Source of the DNA: Syngnathus acus
Taxonomy: Eukaryota > Chordata > Actinopteri > Syngnathiformes > Syngnathidae
Reading direction: 5' to 3'
NCBI RefSeq assembly: GCF_901709675.1
Contig: NC_051102.1
Coordinates: forward strand, 10,613,412-10,677,411
Length of the DNA: 64,000 bases
Numbering within the stretch: the stretch's first letter is position 1; each line of letters starts with the position of its first letter. The position numbers were made by a program, and so were the translations under genes. The notes below the pieces were generated by a model, which saw only the letters and a program-made list of their open reading frames with translations, was not told the DNA's origin and ran no database searches. Below are positions 13,725 through 28,540 of this stretch, in pieces.

Positions 13725-15588
13725 AATAAAGTGACACTTTTATTCTTTGAGCAAAATTGGCTCGGATTCGAAGACCTATACGAAAAGCGTATACAATGAA
13801 AAAAACAAGTTTTAATTGATATAACGCAGTATATAATTGTTTTTGTCGCAACACTTTTTTTTAACTTTCTCCTAGTCCTCTACCACTAGCTGAATTTGAA
13901 ACATGTTGTTAAATAGCTTTCATTGTGGATTCAAATGAACATCAAGACGATAAAAAATAGGAGATTGAAAAATACGGATTTCATTATTTTGTGCCATTGT
14001 AAACTTGTCTTTGGATGTCCCTTTCAGATAAATGCTAATAGTTGTGTTGATTTGATGATGTTGCTGGAAGAACAAACCAAACCCTCTTAAACGTGACCTT
14101 TAAGCCTCATTGCTTGCAACCATCTGCTGCCTCAAGAAACTTGGAACTCAAGGAATGCTTGAGGCATTATTTAAACATACTCGAATGTGAGGAGAATTTG
14201 CTAAATTGGTTCCGTTGCATTTAAGGGAGATTGCTCTGTGTTTGCAGCCTTTAACGGCAGGACCATTACGTTTAAATCTCTGTGAGCTTTAAGTGCGCCT
14301 GAGAATTCGGCCAATATATTTCCTTCAGAACTGTGCTGAAAGAAAAAAAAAAAAGCCCAAAGCCCAAACTTTTGTGCTTCTCTATTGTCTTGCCATATAG
14401 TTGTTAGCGCCTTTGGATATTTTGTACAAGTAAGATGTTATTGAGCGTGTCTCTGCTACTTTGGTTGATCCAGAGCTGGACTTCCTGCCCTTTGAGTGCA
14501 GTTCTTGAAGATTTGGAGCTCCATTTTTGATGACTTAGCCAGTTGCCAATAAATATGCATTGCAGAGATTTTCCATTTAATAAGTTCCTCTTTCAAATTT
14601 GGACTTTCTGTCTAGTCTTATTTCACAATCAATTCTTCTACTCGCACCAAAGTTATCGTTTGCCTAATAGAATAATTGCTCAATACATGATGAATTTACT
14701 GTCACATTCAGCACCAATATGAAGGTTGCATTGAGACAGTTGTTGAATTTGCTGTTTTCATTGTTTCTAGCATTGTCCACAACATGATTCTGCTCAAATG
14801 TACGTATAGGCGGGCGCACTGCTTCCGAAGAGAGTTATGGAAAGCATTTTTGGTTTCACAATGACTGCTGAGGTGTGCAGCTGATTTGGCAGTGTTGACG
14901 CTGCAGGTAGGGCATGCAGTGAAGTCTGACTTTTTCCCTCAGCCTGTGGTTAACTGTGATCTATCCGCACCACCTGGCATCGGTTCAACACTTGCTGAGC
15001 CTTCTGAGACCTTTAGTCTGGCTCTACCGCTTCCCTCCCTCCCAGAAACCTGGGCTTGGCTGCCTGTATGCATCCAATCTCGCCTCCAGGGAGCTAAGAG
15101 CTGCGCCGTATATACATGGATAATTATCCAGGGGTACAGGATACCTTTAGGGACAATAAGTAGCATGGGGGAACAGCAACAAAGGAAAAAAGCCAGCCAA
15201 GTCTTTTCCCACATCAGCCCCACACACTCGTGTGGGCCTGACACCGACCGGATCAAACCTTGGAAATGAAACGATAATCGTACGCATTGGACGTCAGCTC
15301 TTACGAAGGCTGAAGAGTGACAAACAACACAGACAAAAACAAAACAAAACCCGATACAGTTGACATGAAAATGATAGTAGCTAGAGATGCGCCTCACAGT
15401 CGCAGGGTAAAATAGCAGGTCTGAGGTCAGTTCAAGTGTGAACAGCATAAATATTCATGTCTGTGGAGGCAGTCAAAGATCTCTAAGGCCAGCGCAGAAT
15501 GTTCTTTTTGATATCCTCTGCTGCTTTTCTCGAGTTGGTACTAGTATTGCGCAAAGTAGGAGGCTGTTGTTCTCCCCAGGCTTTTCAG

Positions 15589-15602
15589 CCCCCCCCCCCC
15601 CC
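15589..15602. repeat. C14 run
   Basis: Fourteen consecutive C. Similar runs occur at 11361, 19652 and 32343; their lengths may be affected by sequencing error. Confidence 0.85.
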
Positions 15603-18600
15603 TCTTAGCTCCGCCTCCCACTAGTGACCTCCCGTAGGCACTGGATTATGACCCATCATGCGGGTCCTCTGTGCCTCATCTCTCTTCTGCTCACAGTTCA
15701 TATCTCTCCATCTCCCTTTATCGCAAAAACACAGCTAGCAGTTTTAATCATGCCCTGAATAAAAGACACATTTCCAATTAATGGGACTGCTGTTTGTTAT
15801 GCACTGTGATTGTATAATAACTTCGATGGGGCTCAAGAAGATTTGCAAGTTTCAATCTGAACTGAAGTTTGAGAAAGAAAAATCAGTGCAAGTCAAGTGG
15901 GATGGAATGTCAAGTGTCTGCAGTGATATCCAGGAGATCGATGCCTGTATTTGGTGACCCAATTCAGATTTTTTTTTTCTCCTTCTTCAATGTTGCACAG
16001 TACGGATTTGCGTCACGGTAACATAAACAGATGAAAGATTTTTGGGGGGAATACTATATCCTCAGATTCCGATGCGGATTTATTCCAATTCATTTTGTGG
16101 AGCGCTCAACCTTTTCAGGATCCCGGCTGGGGTGCCTATTCCAAGGCCAACTCCACTGACGTGAAGTGTTGTGAATGCAAAATTTTGTGCAATTGATCCT
16201 CTGCTAGCTGGCCAAAAGTAAAACAACCGTGAACAAATACATTATTAAATGTGCCACAGAGTAAGCCAATTTTAGGTTATACGATGTAGAACTGGTAATT
16301 ACCCAAACCTTTTTTAATTCTGGGTTGTTTAATGCTTCATCATGTAGACACTTTTTTCATTTATGCTAAAACAGTCATATCATTGAAATAATAGCCAACA
16401 AAACAAGTGAGACGTCTCAAATGTCTGCACAAAAAGCTAGAATTGGTATAATTCAGATTGATTGTCCTGTTCAAAATGGTAAAATGCACCATTTATTGAC
16501 GTCGAGAAATATCTTTGTATACAAACAACACCGTTGGAGTCAATCGTAAAATGCTCACTGAACTATTCATCCTGTCAAATTAGGACAAGTGGAGTAACGC
16601 AATAAATACGATATCTCTCAGAGACATCAAGAGTTACTAGATATGGTGGTTAAATTTGGCATGATCAGAAGTCCATTTAATTAGCAAATGGATTTTTTCC
16701 TAATATTATTGTTGTTACATATAAGTTGATCCAGATATTCAACTAAATTTAATCACAGTGACACAGTTAGATTTACCGTGTTGGTCATTCAGTGAGCCAA
16801 CCGACAGTTCATGACATGAGTTATTTCTGTCTGATTTTACAGCGTTTATTTATTTATTTTGGGCATCCTAGCACTTGCCGCCATAAACAGGGAGTGGCAT
16901 TTTAACAATAAATGAAACTTGCTTCTATATTGGTGCGTTATCTCAGTGATATATTTCCCAGTGTACATTTATAGCTTTGGTCTCATTCCATCTCTCACTT
17001 TACTAGGATTACATAAATGCACTGTTGATAGAGACCTATATGCTGGTGCGTTAGCTTGTATTCCACTGAGTTGACGTATTCTACTTTATAGTTGCACTTG
17101 CAAAGAGTCCACATATTTATTTCAAGACAATCGTTTGTGCCCTCAAGAGCCTGTAATTCAAATGGCTGCATATTTTTCCTCTCCATGTGCATGGCACAGC
17201 TTCTTGGGGGCATCTCATATTGACTTGCCTCCCCCTCACTCCATCAATACGCTTGACACCAGTCAGTATGAATCCAAAGTGCATCAGTGCGTCAAGATAT
17301 ACTATGTTGAGCGTTTTATTTCATACTTCTCGCGGGAGACATGCTCTTTCAAATAGAATTAAGAGGAAATCATTTTTTTTGCCAGCACTGACAGAGAAGG
17401 TTGAAAAAGTGTATTAACCAAAGGTAATTGACTCTAAAAGCACCGGAGAACAGTTTGGTGTTGAAATTAACCTGAGCATGTTTCTCAATTGAGGTCTGAC
17501 ATTGAGGCGAGGGAGGTTTGCTAATAGGAAATTGTGCAGAACCGATCTTTTATTTATTTTTGCTCAGATGCCAGATAGGCTACATTCACAGTTCAACTGA
17601 GTTCATTGCTATTCATCATGGGGGAAAACAAATCAACACCTTCTTCTATGAGCAATGGGCTTGTCTTATTTATTGACAGAAATGAGACGATGTGGATGCT
17701 TACGGGAGTTCTGTACTGCAAACAAAATATAAAAGCCAACACAATTTACATTTTTTCGAGACATATTTCACTCTAGTAGGGAGATTTTAGTTATGGTGGA
17801 GGAAGTACAGAGCCATACAATAATCTTAGAGAAATGAAATGCATGTTTTTGGATGATTCAACTCTGGCTATCACTGTGTAATTGCATCATCAATGGGCTA
17901 ATCAAATAAAAATACACACATTTTATTGAATACATTTTTATAAATACAATTCAATGCAATAGTACCTTTCTTGGGAAGGAATTACGATTCAAGAAAATCC
18001 GCTAATTGACATGTAATCGGAATGAAGTGCTTGAGTGATCGAGCATACTTTTGACAAAAGTCTTGCTGGCGGCGCATATTCAACGTTGGCAAATTAATAA
18101 GTGTCTGGACCCCCGAGAGAAAATCATACTCGGTAAACAGCATGGCGCCCGCCACTCAATAAATGTTTGGCGATATTAGTTGAATGTCACAGACTAATTC
18201 GCTAATCTGTCTGTTGTACACCAAAAACAAAAAATGCAAATGAGCCTGTTATTTATCTCGTTTTAGAGGAGTTGTAGCCAGTGAATATGAGCTGACGGGA
18301 AATTCATATGCTTCCTGTCTCACTAGCGACCACCTCCACATTTTGATAGGCCCTATCACGTACTGCTCGTCTGAGTCGTCGAGTCAACCCTGCTTTACTT
18401 GGGCTCATTAAGTTTGACTGCCGTGGCATATTTATTGACAGTTTAAAAAATGTATGGATATGAAACAGGGCTGCTGTAGCCATTGCGGAAATAGCGCAAC
18501 CAGTGGATGAGCCTAAAAAAACAAAAAAGAAGGGTAAGGCAAAATGAATGAAGTCGATTTTTATTCCAGTAAAGCCAGCATTTCATCAGCAAGCTGCTGA

Positions 18601-19651
18601 ATTGCACATGTCAATTCCATTTGCATAGCTGAGTATGTGTAATTTTTAATTCTTGTTTTCTACTTTCTCCAGAACTTACTTTTGATAACTTCTGCCTGAA
18701 CAAGCATGTTTGAACAAGTCTCTTTTTAAAGTTAGAAAAAAAAAAAAGACACGAGTTGGAGCTAACACAGGCGATTGTGAAGCAACAATGTCAAGGCCAA
18801 AAAAATAGAAAAGAAAGTAGAGGGAATAAAAATGAGGAGGTGGTCTGTGAATGAGGGAGAAAAAAATCTTATAAAATTACATTAGCTACTAATAAATAGT
18901 GTAAAAAGTATCAATCTGGCTCCTGGCTAAAATGATGGTTTATTTATTACTATTATATGTAAAATATGATTTATGATTTGTTCCGTGACACCATATGTTT
19001 TATGACACTATGAAAGTACTTCCAGTCTAATTCAAATGATCAATGTTGTATCACAGACAAAAATGGCAGCGAATGCCCATGAAATGTTGACTCTCGTCAT
19101 TACGCTGCATTTTAGTGGTCATTCCTTCCTTCGCTGGTCCTCAAACAGAGTTGAGAAGCTCTTTCCTCATTTGTGGCCCACAAACCATTCACCCAAAAAG
19201 CAAATTTGTCACACAAGAGTAGCTCTGGTCTACATACAGAGCGAGAAACTGTGAGCGGAGAAGCATAGAGGGTAAAAGGAAGGGAAGTCGCTTTGGCCAG
19301 ATAAAGCTGAACAAAGTTGGAGAGACAGAGATTAAGAGGACTACTGAGCCTCCGTTTCTGCTGAACCACAAGCCCAGCTAGTTTCCACCAATTACATTCA
19401 TGCCCATGTACATCCTGGATTCGGAACGTAACAATGGCCTCGAGGGGCTTCACTCTGCTGGTACACACTTGAACCCCGCCACCACCTCCACTACTTCATC
19501 TCGCCTGCCTGCCACTCTCGTATTCTTGGATACACACTCACATCTACACACAGACGCAGTGTGTGCATATAAGGCTCTCACATTTTAATCTCATCACTCC
19601 CTCCAGCTTTGTCTCTCTTTATTACCCACTCACCAACCAAGCCACTAAACA

Positions 19652-19668
19652 CCCCCCCCCCCCCCCCC
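19652..19668. repeat. C17 run
   Basis: Seventeen consecutive C within a wider pyrimidine-rich stretch (about 19580-19780). Confidence 0.85.
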
Positions 19669-22600
19669 ACACCCACAAATCTTTTCTGTCACTCCTCTCC
19701 ACTGTCTTCCCATTCTATTCTTCTCACTCTTTCCTCCTCGGGCTTTCCATCCATCCTTGCTTGCTTGTGTCGTTCTCGCTCCTTGCACGGATTGGGATAC
19801 GTGTGTGAGCTCCGACGATGGTAATAAGTAAGGCGGGTGATTGCCGGGGAAGAGCAAGATGAGGAATGGCATCTATTGATGATCATGACTGTGGCAGCAC
19901 ACTAGCTTTAGGGGGGCTTCATTATTAGTGGTAACAATAACAGCAACACCCTGATCCCTTAATGAAATGATAGAGGCCACTGGCAGGCTGATCTGAGAAT
20001 TGGAGAGGTGGGCTACTGGACTTGGGGCTTTGAGTGACGGCGAGGCTGAGACATGATGACAGAGGAGAATGGAAAATAGAAAGAGGGAGATGTGAAGTGG
20101 AAAGTGTGAAAGGCCCGGAGAGCGCCGTTAAGGAAGCAAACACTTTATTGAGCGCAGATGAATAAATATTCATGTTAGAGTGCTATGAAAGGGTTTAAAT
20201 GACTTTTTGGAGTTATGAGAGGAAGGAAAATAATGGAGAGGGGAAACGTTTGACATTGGTTTCTAATCTAATGACTTGGACAGTGTTCTCACATAGCCAC
20301 ATTTATGCGGTGCTGAAAGAATTTCTCACACCACCTTCGGAGGCGCTGAGCACAAATGAGGCAGATTGCACCACTTTCGCTAACAGGTGAGCTGAAGGGA
20401 GAATTCAAATAGATTAGGCGAAGCGGGATTTCACATTTTGAATTTTCTAGCTGACCTGGTTGCAATCGACTTGATGATGATGAATGGCAAACTGGCTATT
20501 AGAATTGTCATCATCAGCGTAAGAGTGAGGAAGCATGTTGTTATCTTTGAAAGAAGTTGCGCCCCGTCTCCTCTGATCTGTGTCTTGGCTTTGGGTAGAA
20601 CAGCTGTTGTCCACGGGGAGGTGGAGTGGCTTGAAACGCCAATTTTCCATTCCAGCTTCTGTTTGATTCAGACTCGAAAAGAGAGTTGCACTCGTCTAAT
20701 CAATCATTATTGAGTCAAGCAGGACTTGGACTATCATCAATGAGCAGCTAAGGTACATATATGAGATCCCAAACAAAGGTGCAATTGGGGTTGACGTTAC
20801 AGACATTTTCATTTTTGGACAAAACGTATATATATGTTTTTAATATTTTGCCAATTCTAAACAGGGATGTTGTTTTGTTGGCCAAACTGTCACTGACAGA
20901 CATCAAACTTTGTTGTAGGGCAGTGACCTCAAACCTCATTTGATTTTTGTGTCAAATGAAATCCCTTCTGGATTTCTTTCTTTTATTCGACTACCATCCC
21001 CAACACATGATGCTTTTGTTGGGCTTGTTGCCCTTTGTTGATTTAGGTTGCCGGAATAATTAGAATTAGTTTGTGGCCATTGATTGTTGATTCTTACAAT
21101 TGTGTCAGACAAACAAGGCAGCACAAATACGACGCTCCTTTTTATTGTCAACAAAACAGCCGATTGCAAATGGACCAACGCTAAGCACCTTGTCGGAGCG
21201 TAATGACTGTTTGTCGTTTGAGCATGTTTGCATTTCTTCATACTGTCGCTTTGTATTTTGTGAGTCGGCACGTGATTCCGCTCGCTTTGTCCCTTTGCTC
21301 TTTTCTGACAGTCTTGATTTAGCAGTGCCATGGCTCTAATGGAAAGCTAGTGATCAAATTGTCGCAGCATACTGTGAACACGCTCACCGTGCGACAAGTT
21401 TGGAGAACACGCTAATGATATCACTCATGTTAATAACACAGCATGCTTTCCCGATTCCTCCTATTTTTCCTCTGTGGGTATTAAAAAAGAAAAAAGCCAC
21501 ATATTCATAGCCGAACACAATATTTGCATCTTGATCATTTCAGAAGAAATACATTCATCGGGGTCAAATTTCAGTCTGCCGGAAAGATGAGGCGAATAAA
21601 CAAGAGAAGAAATGGATGAAGTTGAGAATAAAATACAGAGTAGGATATTAATACGCTCAATATCTCGAAGTGGAGAATGGGGGAGACGAGATGGAAGTGT
21701 TCCGCTGTGTTTTAATGACAGAGGGAAGCTCTCTGGAGGCAGAGCGGCCCATTCCCTGAATTTTTCATAGCAGGCTTCACGGTGAGATGACCAAAAGACA
21801 CCTTGATACGCTCCCCATCTGGTCCTCTGAGAGCAGCCCTTCATCAGCCGTCCTGCCCACCTGATGAGATGAAGTCAGGAGGAAATAAAAGTCCAAATTG
21901 TTTGGGGAAAGGAGGGGCATAAGAAAGTTAACATTGCTGCTGATGGATTTTGCCGAACGGATTCACATCGTAGAAATGTGTCCAACTAAATTGAATTTGG
22001 CTGCCTATTCCCATGACCCCACGTACTCCATTTAATGGACTTGCACACATTTTGCAGTACTGAGCCACTCCTTCATAAATCGGAATAAATAAATGCTCCT
22101 AATGGCAAATGTTCTTTTTATAAACATTGGAAAACCTTGTAGGTGGTAATATTTTAACACTACGGCAGAGTGCTCATGAGCTCGTTAAGTCGAGGCAAGA
22201 CAAACGTGCAGATATGAGAGCAAACTCTGGCTTTGTTGTCGAACATGTCAAATAGCAAAGCAGCATCCATGTCAATCATGAAACAAATGGCACGTTTCTA
22301 TTTATAACCCAAGTGGGGAGGGCGAGGCAAGGAAAAGCATCAACAGGATGCCTTCTGCTAGAAAGTGGCTATAAATCATCTTTCATTGCTTAATATGTCT
22401 TTCGTTAACGTTGTGTACAATTAATGGGTTGCTGTACTGTACATTTCATCATCTTGTAACGGTTTACAGATTGTTTATGAAGCTCGTTTGGAAATGATAG
22501 CCTCTCCTGATTGTACTTTCCCCGCCATGTGTTATTCCCTAGCTAAATTGTTTAGGTATGTCATATTGAATATCACATAAAGTTTCATAAGTGCTATAAA

Positions 22601-23268
22601 ATGACTGCGAAGCCTTGGAGACACAACCACAGCGGATGATCTGAAATCCACTTTGCCTGTGATCTCAGCTTTCCACAAAATCCCTTTTGGCCTCCTTCTT
22701 ATAACGACTGCAATTAGACGAGGTAAAATGATCATGTTTTTCATCTTTAGCGTCCCTTTGGTAAACATTGCCGTTAGGATCAATTAACCAGCGGCTAATG
22801 AGCAAAGTGGGGTTCTGTCTTAATAGCGCACTGCTCTTCATTGGTATTTTTTTAATGAATGACTTTTTAAGTCAAAATTGCCAAAGTTTTTAATTGTTTT
22901 CCTTTTTGAGTGTGTGTGGAGGGGGATCATCGTCTTAATTATAAAGGGCAAGGTTTTAAGTGAGGGGGATTTAGACTTTTAATTAAAGAGGAATTTGATG
23001 TGAGCAACAGGCTGGATTCATTTTCCGACAAAATTCCCCTCTGCGGTTCCATCGCTATTTCTCATCAGCCCAAATGGTGTCAATGTCTCCCTCCTTGTGG
23101 GCTGGTGCTGTTGGGAGACGGATCTTTGAGAATATCATTTTCAAACTGCTGGCGAGAAGGAGAGGCTTTGCTCGGGTTTTGCTCATTCACTGGACTTCCA
23201 AGATGGAATTTTTGAGCTTCAGATACGTAAATGATGCTACGATGCTTTTCTTTCTCTTCACCTCCCCC

Positions 23269-23289
23269 CTCCTCCTCCTCCTCCTCCTC
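23269..23289. repeat. CTC trinucleotide repeat
   Basis: About seven CTC units. The reverse strand reads as an arginine run in one frame, which is repeat-derived. Confidence 0.85.
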
Positions 23290-26232
23290 AATCCCTTAAT
23301 AGCACATAAGGATGTTTTCATAGGGGTGATGAATTGGGCTGAAGTGATTAGTGTGGTGTGAAATGTGATTACATTCACTAGCTTTGCTGATTTGTCGAAC
23401 AGATGCCCTCTGCAAGCTTGACTTTAGTATGTTACAGTGTTTAACTAGTCATCCCCCAGAGCGAGAAGTCTCAATAGACATTCACAGGTTAATTGGCTTG
23501 ATTATGGATGGTGTTCCTCCAGGATCCCGGCAAGAATGCAATATGTGCTTCATTTGTTATCAGGGGAGTTGATATCACTCACTCACTTCATATATAAAGA
23601 TAGAGTTCGACCACTTCTGCTTTTTGCCATGAAAATGAAAACGTCATATTGTTTTCATAGCTGTACATGCACAGATTGTCAACTAACGACTAAAGTGCAC
23701 TGTTTATCATGATTATCTTTATTGATGGCAATTTGTCAAACTAAAATCGAAAGAGTCGGAAGGGAAATCCTTTTTGAATTGTTGCAATCTGTTAAGCTGC
23801 TTTGCTAGTTCAAAATGCTGCACTAGTGTGTGCAGAACACAAAACAAATGTTCCCATGCCAGTAGAAAGTGGAGAAAAGAACCAGCCAAGAGTCTATAAA
23901 AATATTAACTTTGCTAAGGGTGTTATTTTATTTTTTGCTGTTGTGTTTTTCCAATCATAGACAAGAGCGTCCTTTCAAAACAGGTTGATTTCAATCGGGC
24001 ATGAAAAGAGGCTTATGTTTTTTTTTTTACACCATTGAGGCATGGTTATTAAGATACTTGGGAACTGTTTTTAATTCCGGGGGGAGGAATCATATGTCTC
24101 CTTTAAAAGTGAATCGCAGTCATAAGTGATGTGATACTGCCTGTTGTCTTTCTCCTTCCGCTCCCGTTTGTGTGATGACGCCAATCACTTTCATTAGCAT
24201 GCCTCGCCATGAATGTTATTTCTCATGCGTTCTTACACGCACGCTAATGACTAGCACTCAGCTGTAGGTTGATTTCGCTCGGTCCAAAGTACATCTCGCT
24301 ATTACTTGAAACCTCTGACACGGAATCAACTCATCTCATCACGATACAGTATTCATAAACACTGATCTTGATGAACAACAATCCAGCAGCCTAATCAGCC
24401 ATGTGAGTTGCTGCTTCTTTTTCTTGCTTTGCCCTGAATCCATTTCACCCCCCTCACCTTTTCCTTATGTTTCTCAAAGAGGAAAACAATTTGGATTGGC
24501 AAACATCAGTCTTTCCCCTTTTTCTCCAATTTGTGTTCAATGTGTTACTTCCCATTTTTGCACACCAACAGTGGCCTCCCAATACTTCCTGTTTGCATTA
24601 CTCCCTATTGTTCCCTTCATCGTCTCCTTTCTCATGTGTCTCTAGGCTTTGCTTAACGTTTCCCTTCAGATGCACATTAACCGTGTACTTAAAAGAACAA
24701 AATGAGTGCAAGGGGACTTCTGGGATGTTGGCAGAATGTTGGTTGGATACAAGCTCTGGCATCAGATATGAAATCAATAGGGACAATTTAATAAAACAAC
24801 GCACAGGATTTGCAATATCTCCTTTTCAAAGACGCTATTTTCTGTTTGGTGCAGATTATCATCTGTAAATGACAAGGAAATGGAAGGTTTGACGGTATTT
24901 GTTTTAGATGTGACAACAGTCAATATGTAGAATTTGCCTTTCACATAGAGTCTATATTTCAATGTAATAAAAAAAACTGCAATGTTTTCACTGCGCTTCT
25001 ATTTCACATCTGCATTTTGCAGATAGCGTATCTATTGCAACATTACGAGAATGATGATGATGATAATAAAAGTAATTACAAATAAATCAATAAATAATCA
25101 TTTAGTAGGAATTGCTGTACGCACGTGTACCTAATTTTGTCACCTTCCATGTCCTTTCATCGTGAGCTGTTCATGCTCTTCAGTTTTGATTTGGTAGTAT
25201 CAAGGTAAATAATCTCCTTAAGTTTTGTTTTCTTTAATTCCCAATGCTGACTGGCGCAGCCCATTTGTCATGATTAGGCTTACATGGCACTATGATAATG
25301 ACAAACAGTGGAATGAATATTCATTAGTTGTTTGCCATCCCCTGGGACTTTCTCCAAATATACACTAAATAGTCAAATGGAAAAAGGTGGCTTATACATT
25401 ATTCCAGTCAAAGTTTGATTTCATTTGGAACTGCTGTGTTACTTTGAGTAATTCAAAGATGTAACTAACCATACACCATACTGCCTCTTTGTGTTGGTAA
25501 ACTTTGGACTGCTGCATCCTTCAAAACGTTTTCTTTCTCGATGGAATTGGCCAAGGTTATTCCCCACGTTTTGTATTTTCTTTTGTAGCTGGAGCTCAAT
25601 TGAAAGAACTTGATTATACTTTTACTTTCTAATGCATTGCATTTGCTGCAAAGCTTCTCTCAACGCTCCACTGAGGATTTGAAGTGGAAAATAACGTCAG
25701 GTGTGCTTTAAGTAGAATAAGAGTTTTCATTTACGCGCACCCGCTTTGACAGCGAGACTGGTGCATGTTCGGGAGTTTGAACACAAAATTGCACATTTCT
25801 GCTACTGGATATTGGTTCGAAGGAATAGTTGCGGAAATGAGCTTGTCCAGCTTTGTGTTATCAGGCTGGCTTGAATCTTTGGGTGCACTTGTTACAATTC
25901 TACCCCACTTTGGTGCTTCATATTTCATCACTTCATTATACAAACTTGACATTATCGGAGTCCTTGATGCCTCCTCCGAGTCTTGATCATTTCTATTGTG
26001 CATGTTAGACCAATATGGCTGTGCTCTTGCATGGACAAGCGTCGCTTCGGTTTTGATATTTTGGTTCAATTTGGATAATGCAAGGTGGCAAGTCAACGTA
26101 TGTAACGCTAACCATTCAGTGTATGCTGAATAGCATCTTCAGTCACATGTACATGCTAATGAAGGGCATTCAAAGGACTCGGTTGAGTCTTTTTGAAAGA
26201 AACCCAGAGAAACCAATTTATCTTCCCACTAT

Positions 26233-26365
26233 CGGCACCTCTTATCCTGTGCAGGGTCAACTGGAGCCCATTACGGCTGATGTCATGCAAGAAGTATGGT
26301 GCCCACTGGATAGATCGCCAATCGTGGGTGAGACGTGTGAGAAGTTGGAAACAATTTGGAAAGAC
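26233..26365 (-). repeat. Degraded dispersed repeat, reverse orientation
   Basis: CTTATCCTGTGCAGGGTCAA, CTGGAGCCCATTACGGCTGA and CGCCAATCGTGGG match the reverse complement of the family seen at 45178. The sequence is strongly diverged. Confidence 0.45.
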
Positions 26366-28447
26366 ACAGGAGCAAGGCACAATTGACCTCTGTAGTTTGA
26401 AGTGACGCGAGCGAGCCCACAGACAAACTTATTAAGAAAGCAGCCGGTGAGGGGAGTGAGACAGAGGCCAGCTAAGAGAGGAGACAGGAGGTAGATGGAA
26501 GAGATTGATGAGGGAGAGTGAGAAACTAATTCTCACTTCACTCTGGGCAGGAAGATTAAGGAAGATTAGAGAGATCGAGTGAGGAAAGGAGAGATGGACT
26601 GATAACTACCGCTGCATGCAATACAAAGAACTTTGAATGTCCACAGTGGGATGGAATGAAATGAAAATACAGAACTGGGATAGACTTAAGAACACAGGTG
26701 ACTTGCTCATAAATGGACGGATAAGATCACAAATCAATCAGGCACAGAGGGGGGTCCTAAAAGCACTGATCTGCACGTCTTTTAGCTCAGAGACCATTTC
26801 TGTTAGTGTTGAGATTCATGCCACAGAAGAGCGGCTGCAAAATCCAGGTCATCTCCGTATCTCCTTTGGGATTTATCCTCTTGTAGAGACCAAGTCTGTG
26901 TGACGGTCTCGTTTACATTCACTTTTTTAGCTTGTAAAAAAAGAAAAATGGGTAGGGGGGGTTAGGGGGAAACCTATTTTCCATTCCCTGCCACTGACAT
27001 CTATTTATTCACACTTAGGAGTGGAGCTGCAAAAATGTCAGTAGCTATAGGCAGCAGAAAATGTTCAAGGAGAGGTCGGGGGGTGCAAGCACTTGATAAA
27101 GATATAAGAACCAAGTGTGTTAACGTACACAACATATACCCACCAAAAAAAAAACATGGAAGGAACTATCTATGGGAAATAGAGAGGTAGACTTCTGCAG
27201 TGGTAGTCTCAATCCGTCATGCAGGATTATAGTGTAAGCTTCTCCACGGCCCCTCCATGTGGATTTGATGCAAGAAACACACATGGCTTCTCTGCACACA
27301 GTGGCCTTGTTATCCCAGCACCGTATTACAGACAAAAGGGTGGACGAAGAAGCAGTGGGGTTCTTCTCCTGCCGTCGTCACTTTGTGATGTCTGCCATCC
27401 AAATCCCCAAAGCCTCGGAATCAAGGTCTTCCAGGGTACAACTTTGAGGGTGACTTTAACTTACACCTGTGTAGTGGAGGCGGGCTCATTACCGCGCCGC
27501 CACTGAGGAGGAGGTCATCACACTTACTGCTTGTCCCGCGTGCAGCTCTTTTTTCCAGGGCAATTTTGTTCTTCGTCGTCTTCTGTGTTCAGTGCCGTTG
27601 ATGGTTATGGATGTCAAAGATATTAACGGGCTTGGCAAGGAATGAGTTAAGCCACATTTTCACTTGCACTGGATCCAGAACATTGGAAATGCACCCTGCA
27701 GGAAAAAAAAAAAGTCTGACACTGCCAAACTTTCATCTCAAATAGCAACACACCACTGAGTTAGGCAAATGTTGTTAAGAAATCTTCCCTCCAAACACCC
27801 CCACAGCCATCTTGGGCTGCTTTCAACCAGCAAGGAATAGGAGACAAATATAAACAATGCTTCCGCGAAAAATAGTGGAAAAAGGCTAAAATAAACATTT
27901 TGCCCACGTCGCGGAGGCTTTCAGTTGATGACTGCCTCTGCAAAAATCTTCCAATGCTTCCCCCCCTATCTATCCAACGCTCATCTCAAGTAAAACTACT
28001 TGCATGGCGACCTTCTGGAGGTAGACAAATCGTCATTGTTGACGGATAATAAATCAACACCCATTCTAGGTCATGTAATTAAGATGACAAAAATTAGAGG
28101 AGAAGGGTGACGGGGTGTGTACTTCTGGAAGTCTGTGACTGACTGACCGGTGTGACAAAACAAGCTCTCGGCCACGTATCCACACAGAATTCAGCAGTAT
28201 ACAACCAACCTGTTGCTGTCCAAATAAGGGAAGCAACAGAAGGCGGGCAATTTTGCTTTCCTATTTGCATGAAGATGAGATGGTGGTCCAGCTTTGCAAA
28301 TTGTGACCGTCCTGTCTCTCTAGTATGCTCAACATTAGTTGCAATTCTGCAGACCTTCCGGGCTTGAAAAGTGATGACGACTGCAAGGACCTATGACAGA
28401 CAGGGGCCCTAGAAAGTCCTAGCTATTTTCTACTCACATGCCACTTG

Positions 28448-28540
28448 TTCTCATTAGGGTCACAGGTGAGCTCTTGGTAAGAAACTCGATGAGATTTTAA
28501 CCCAGAACCTCTTGACTGTTAGGCAGACTCTCTTGTTGTG
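28448..28540 (-). repeat. Fragment of the same dispersed repeat, internally deleted
   Basis: It starts TTCTCATTAGGGTCACAGGT and ends with AACCCAGAACCTCTTGACTG and TTAGGCAGA. These are the two ends of the family brought together, with the middle missing. Confidence 0.45.

Larger units (their letters stand above)
8891..20190. other. Non-coding stretch, no gene seen
   Basis: This stretch contains a CA repeat, C runs, a hAT-like fragment (10577), a TIR-bearing element (13405) and a strongly pyrimidine-biased tract (about 12580-13080). The longest open frame (14939-15448, minus strand) shows no domain and lies in unremarkable sequence. Confidence 0.7.

Noticed and set aside
14939-15448. 169-codon open frame on the minus strand
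   Set aside because: It shows no recognisable domain, has an uneven composition and no splice context, and overlaps an equally long frame on the other strand. It is most likely chance.
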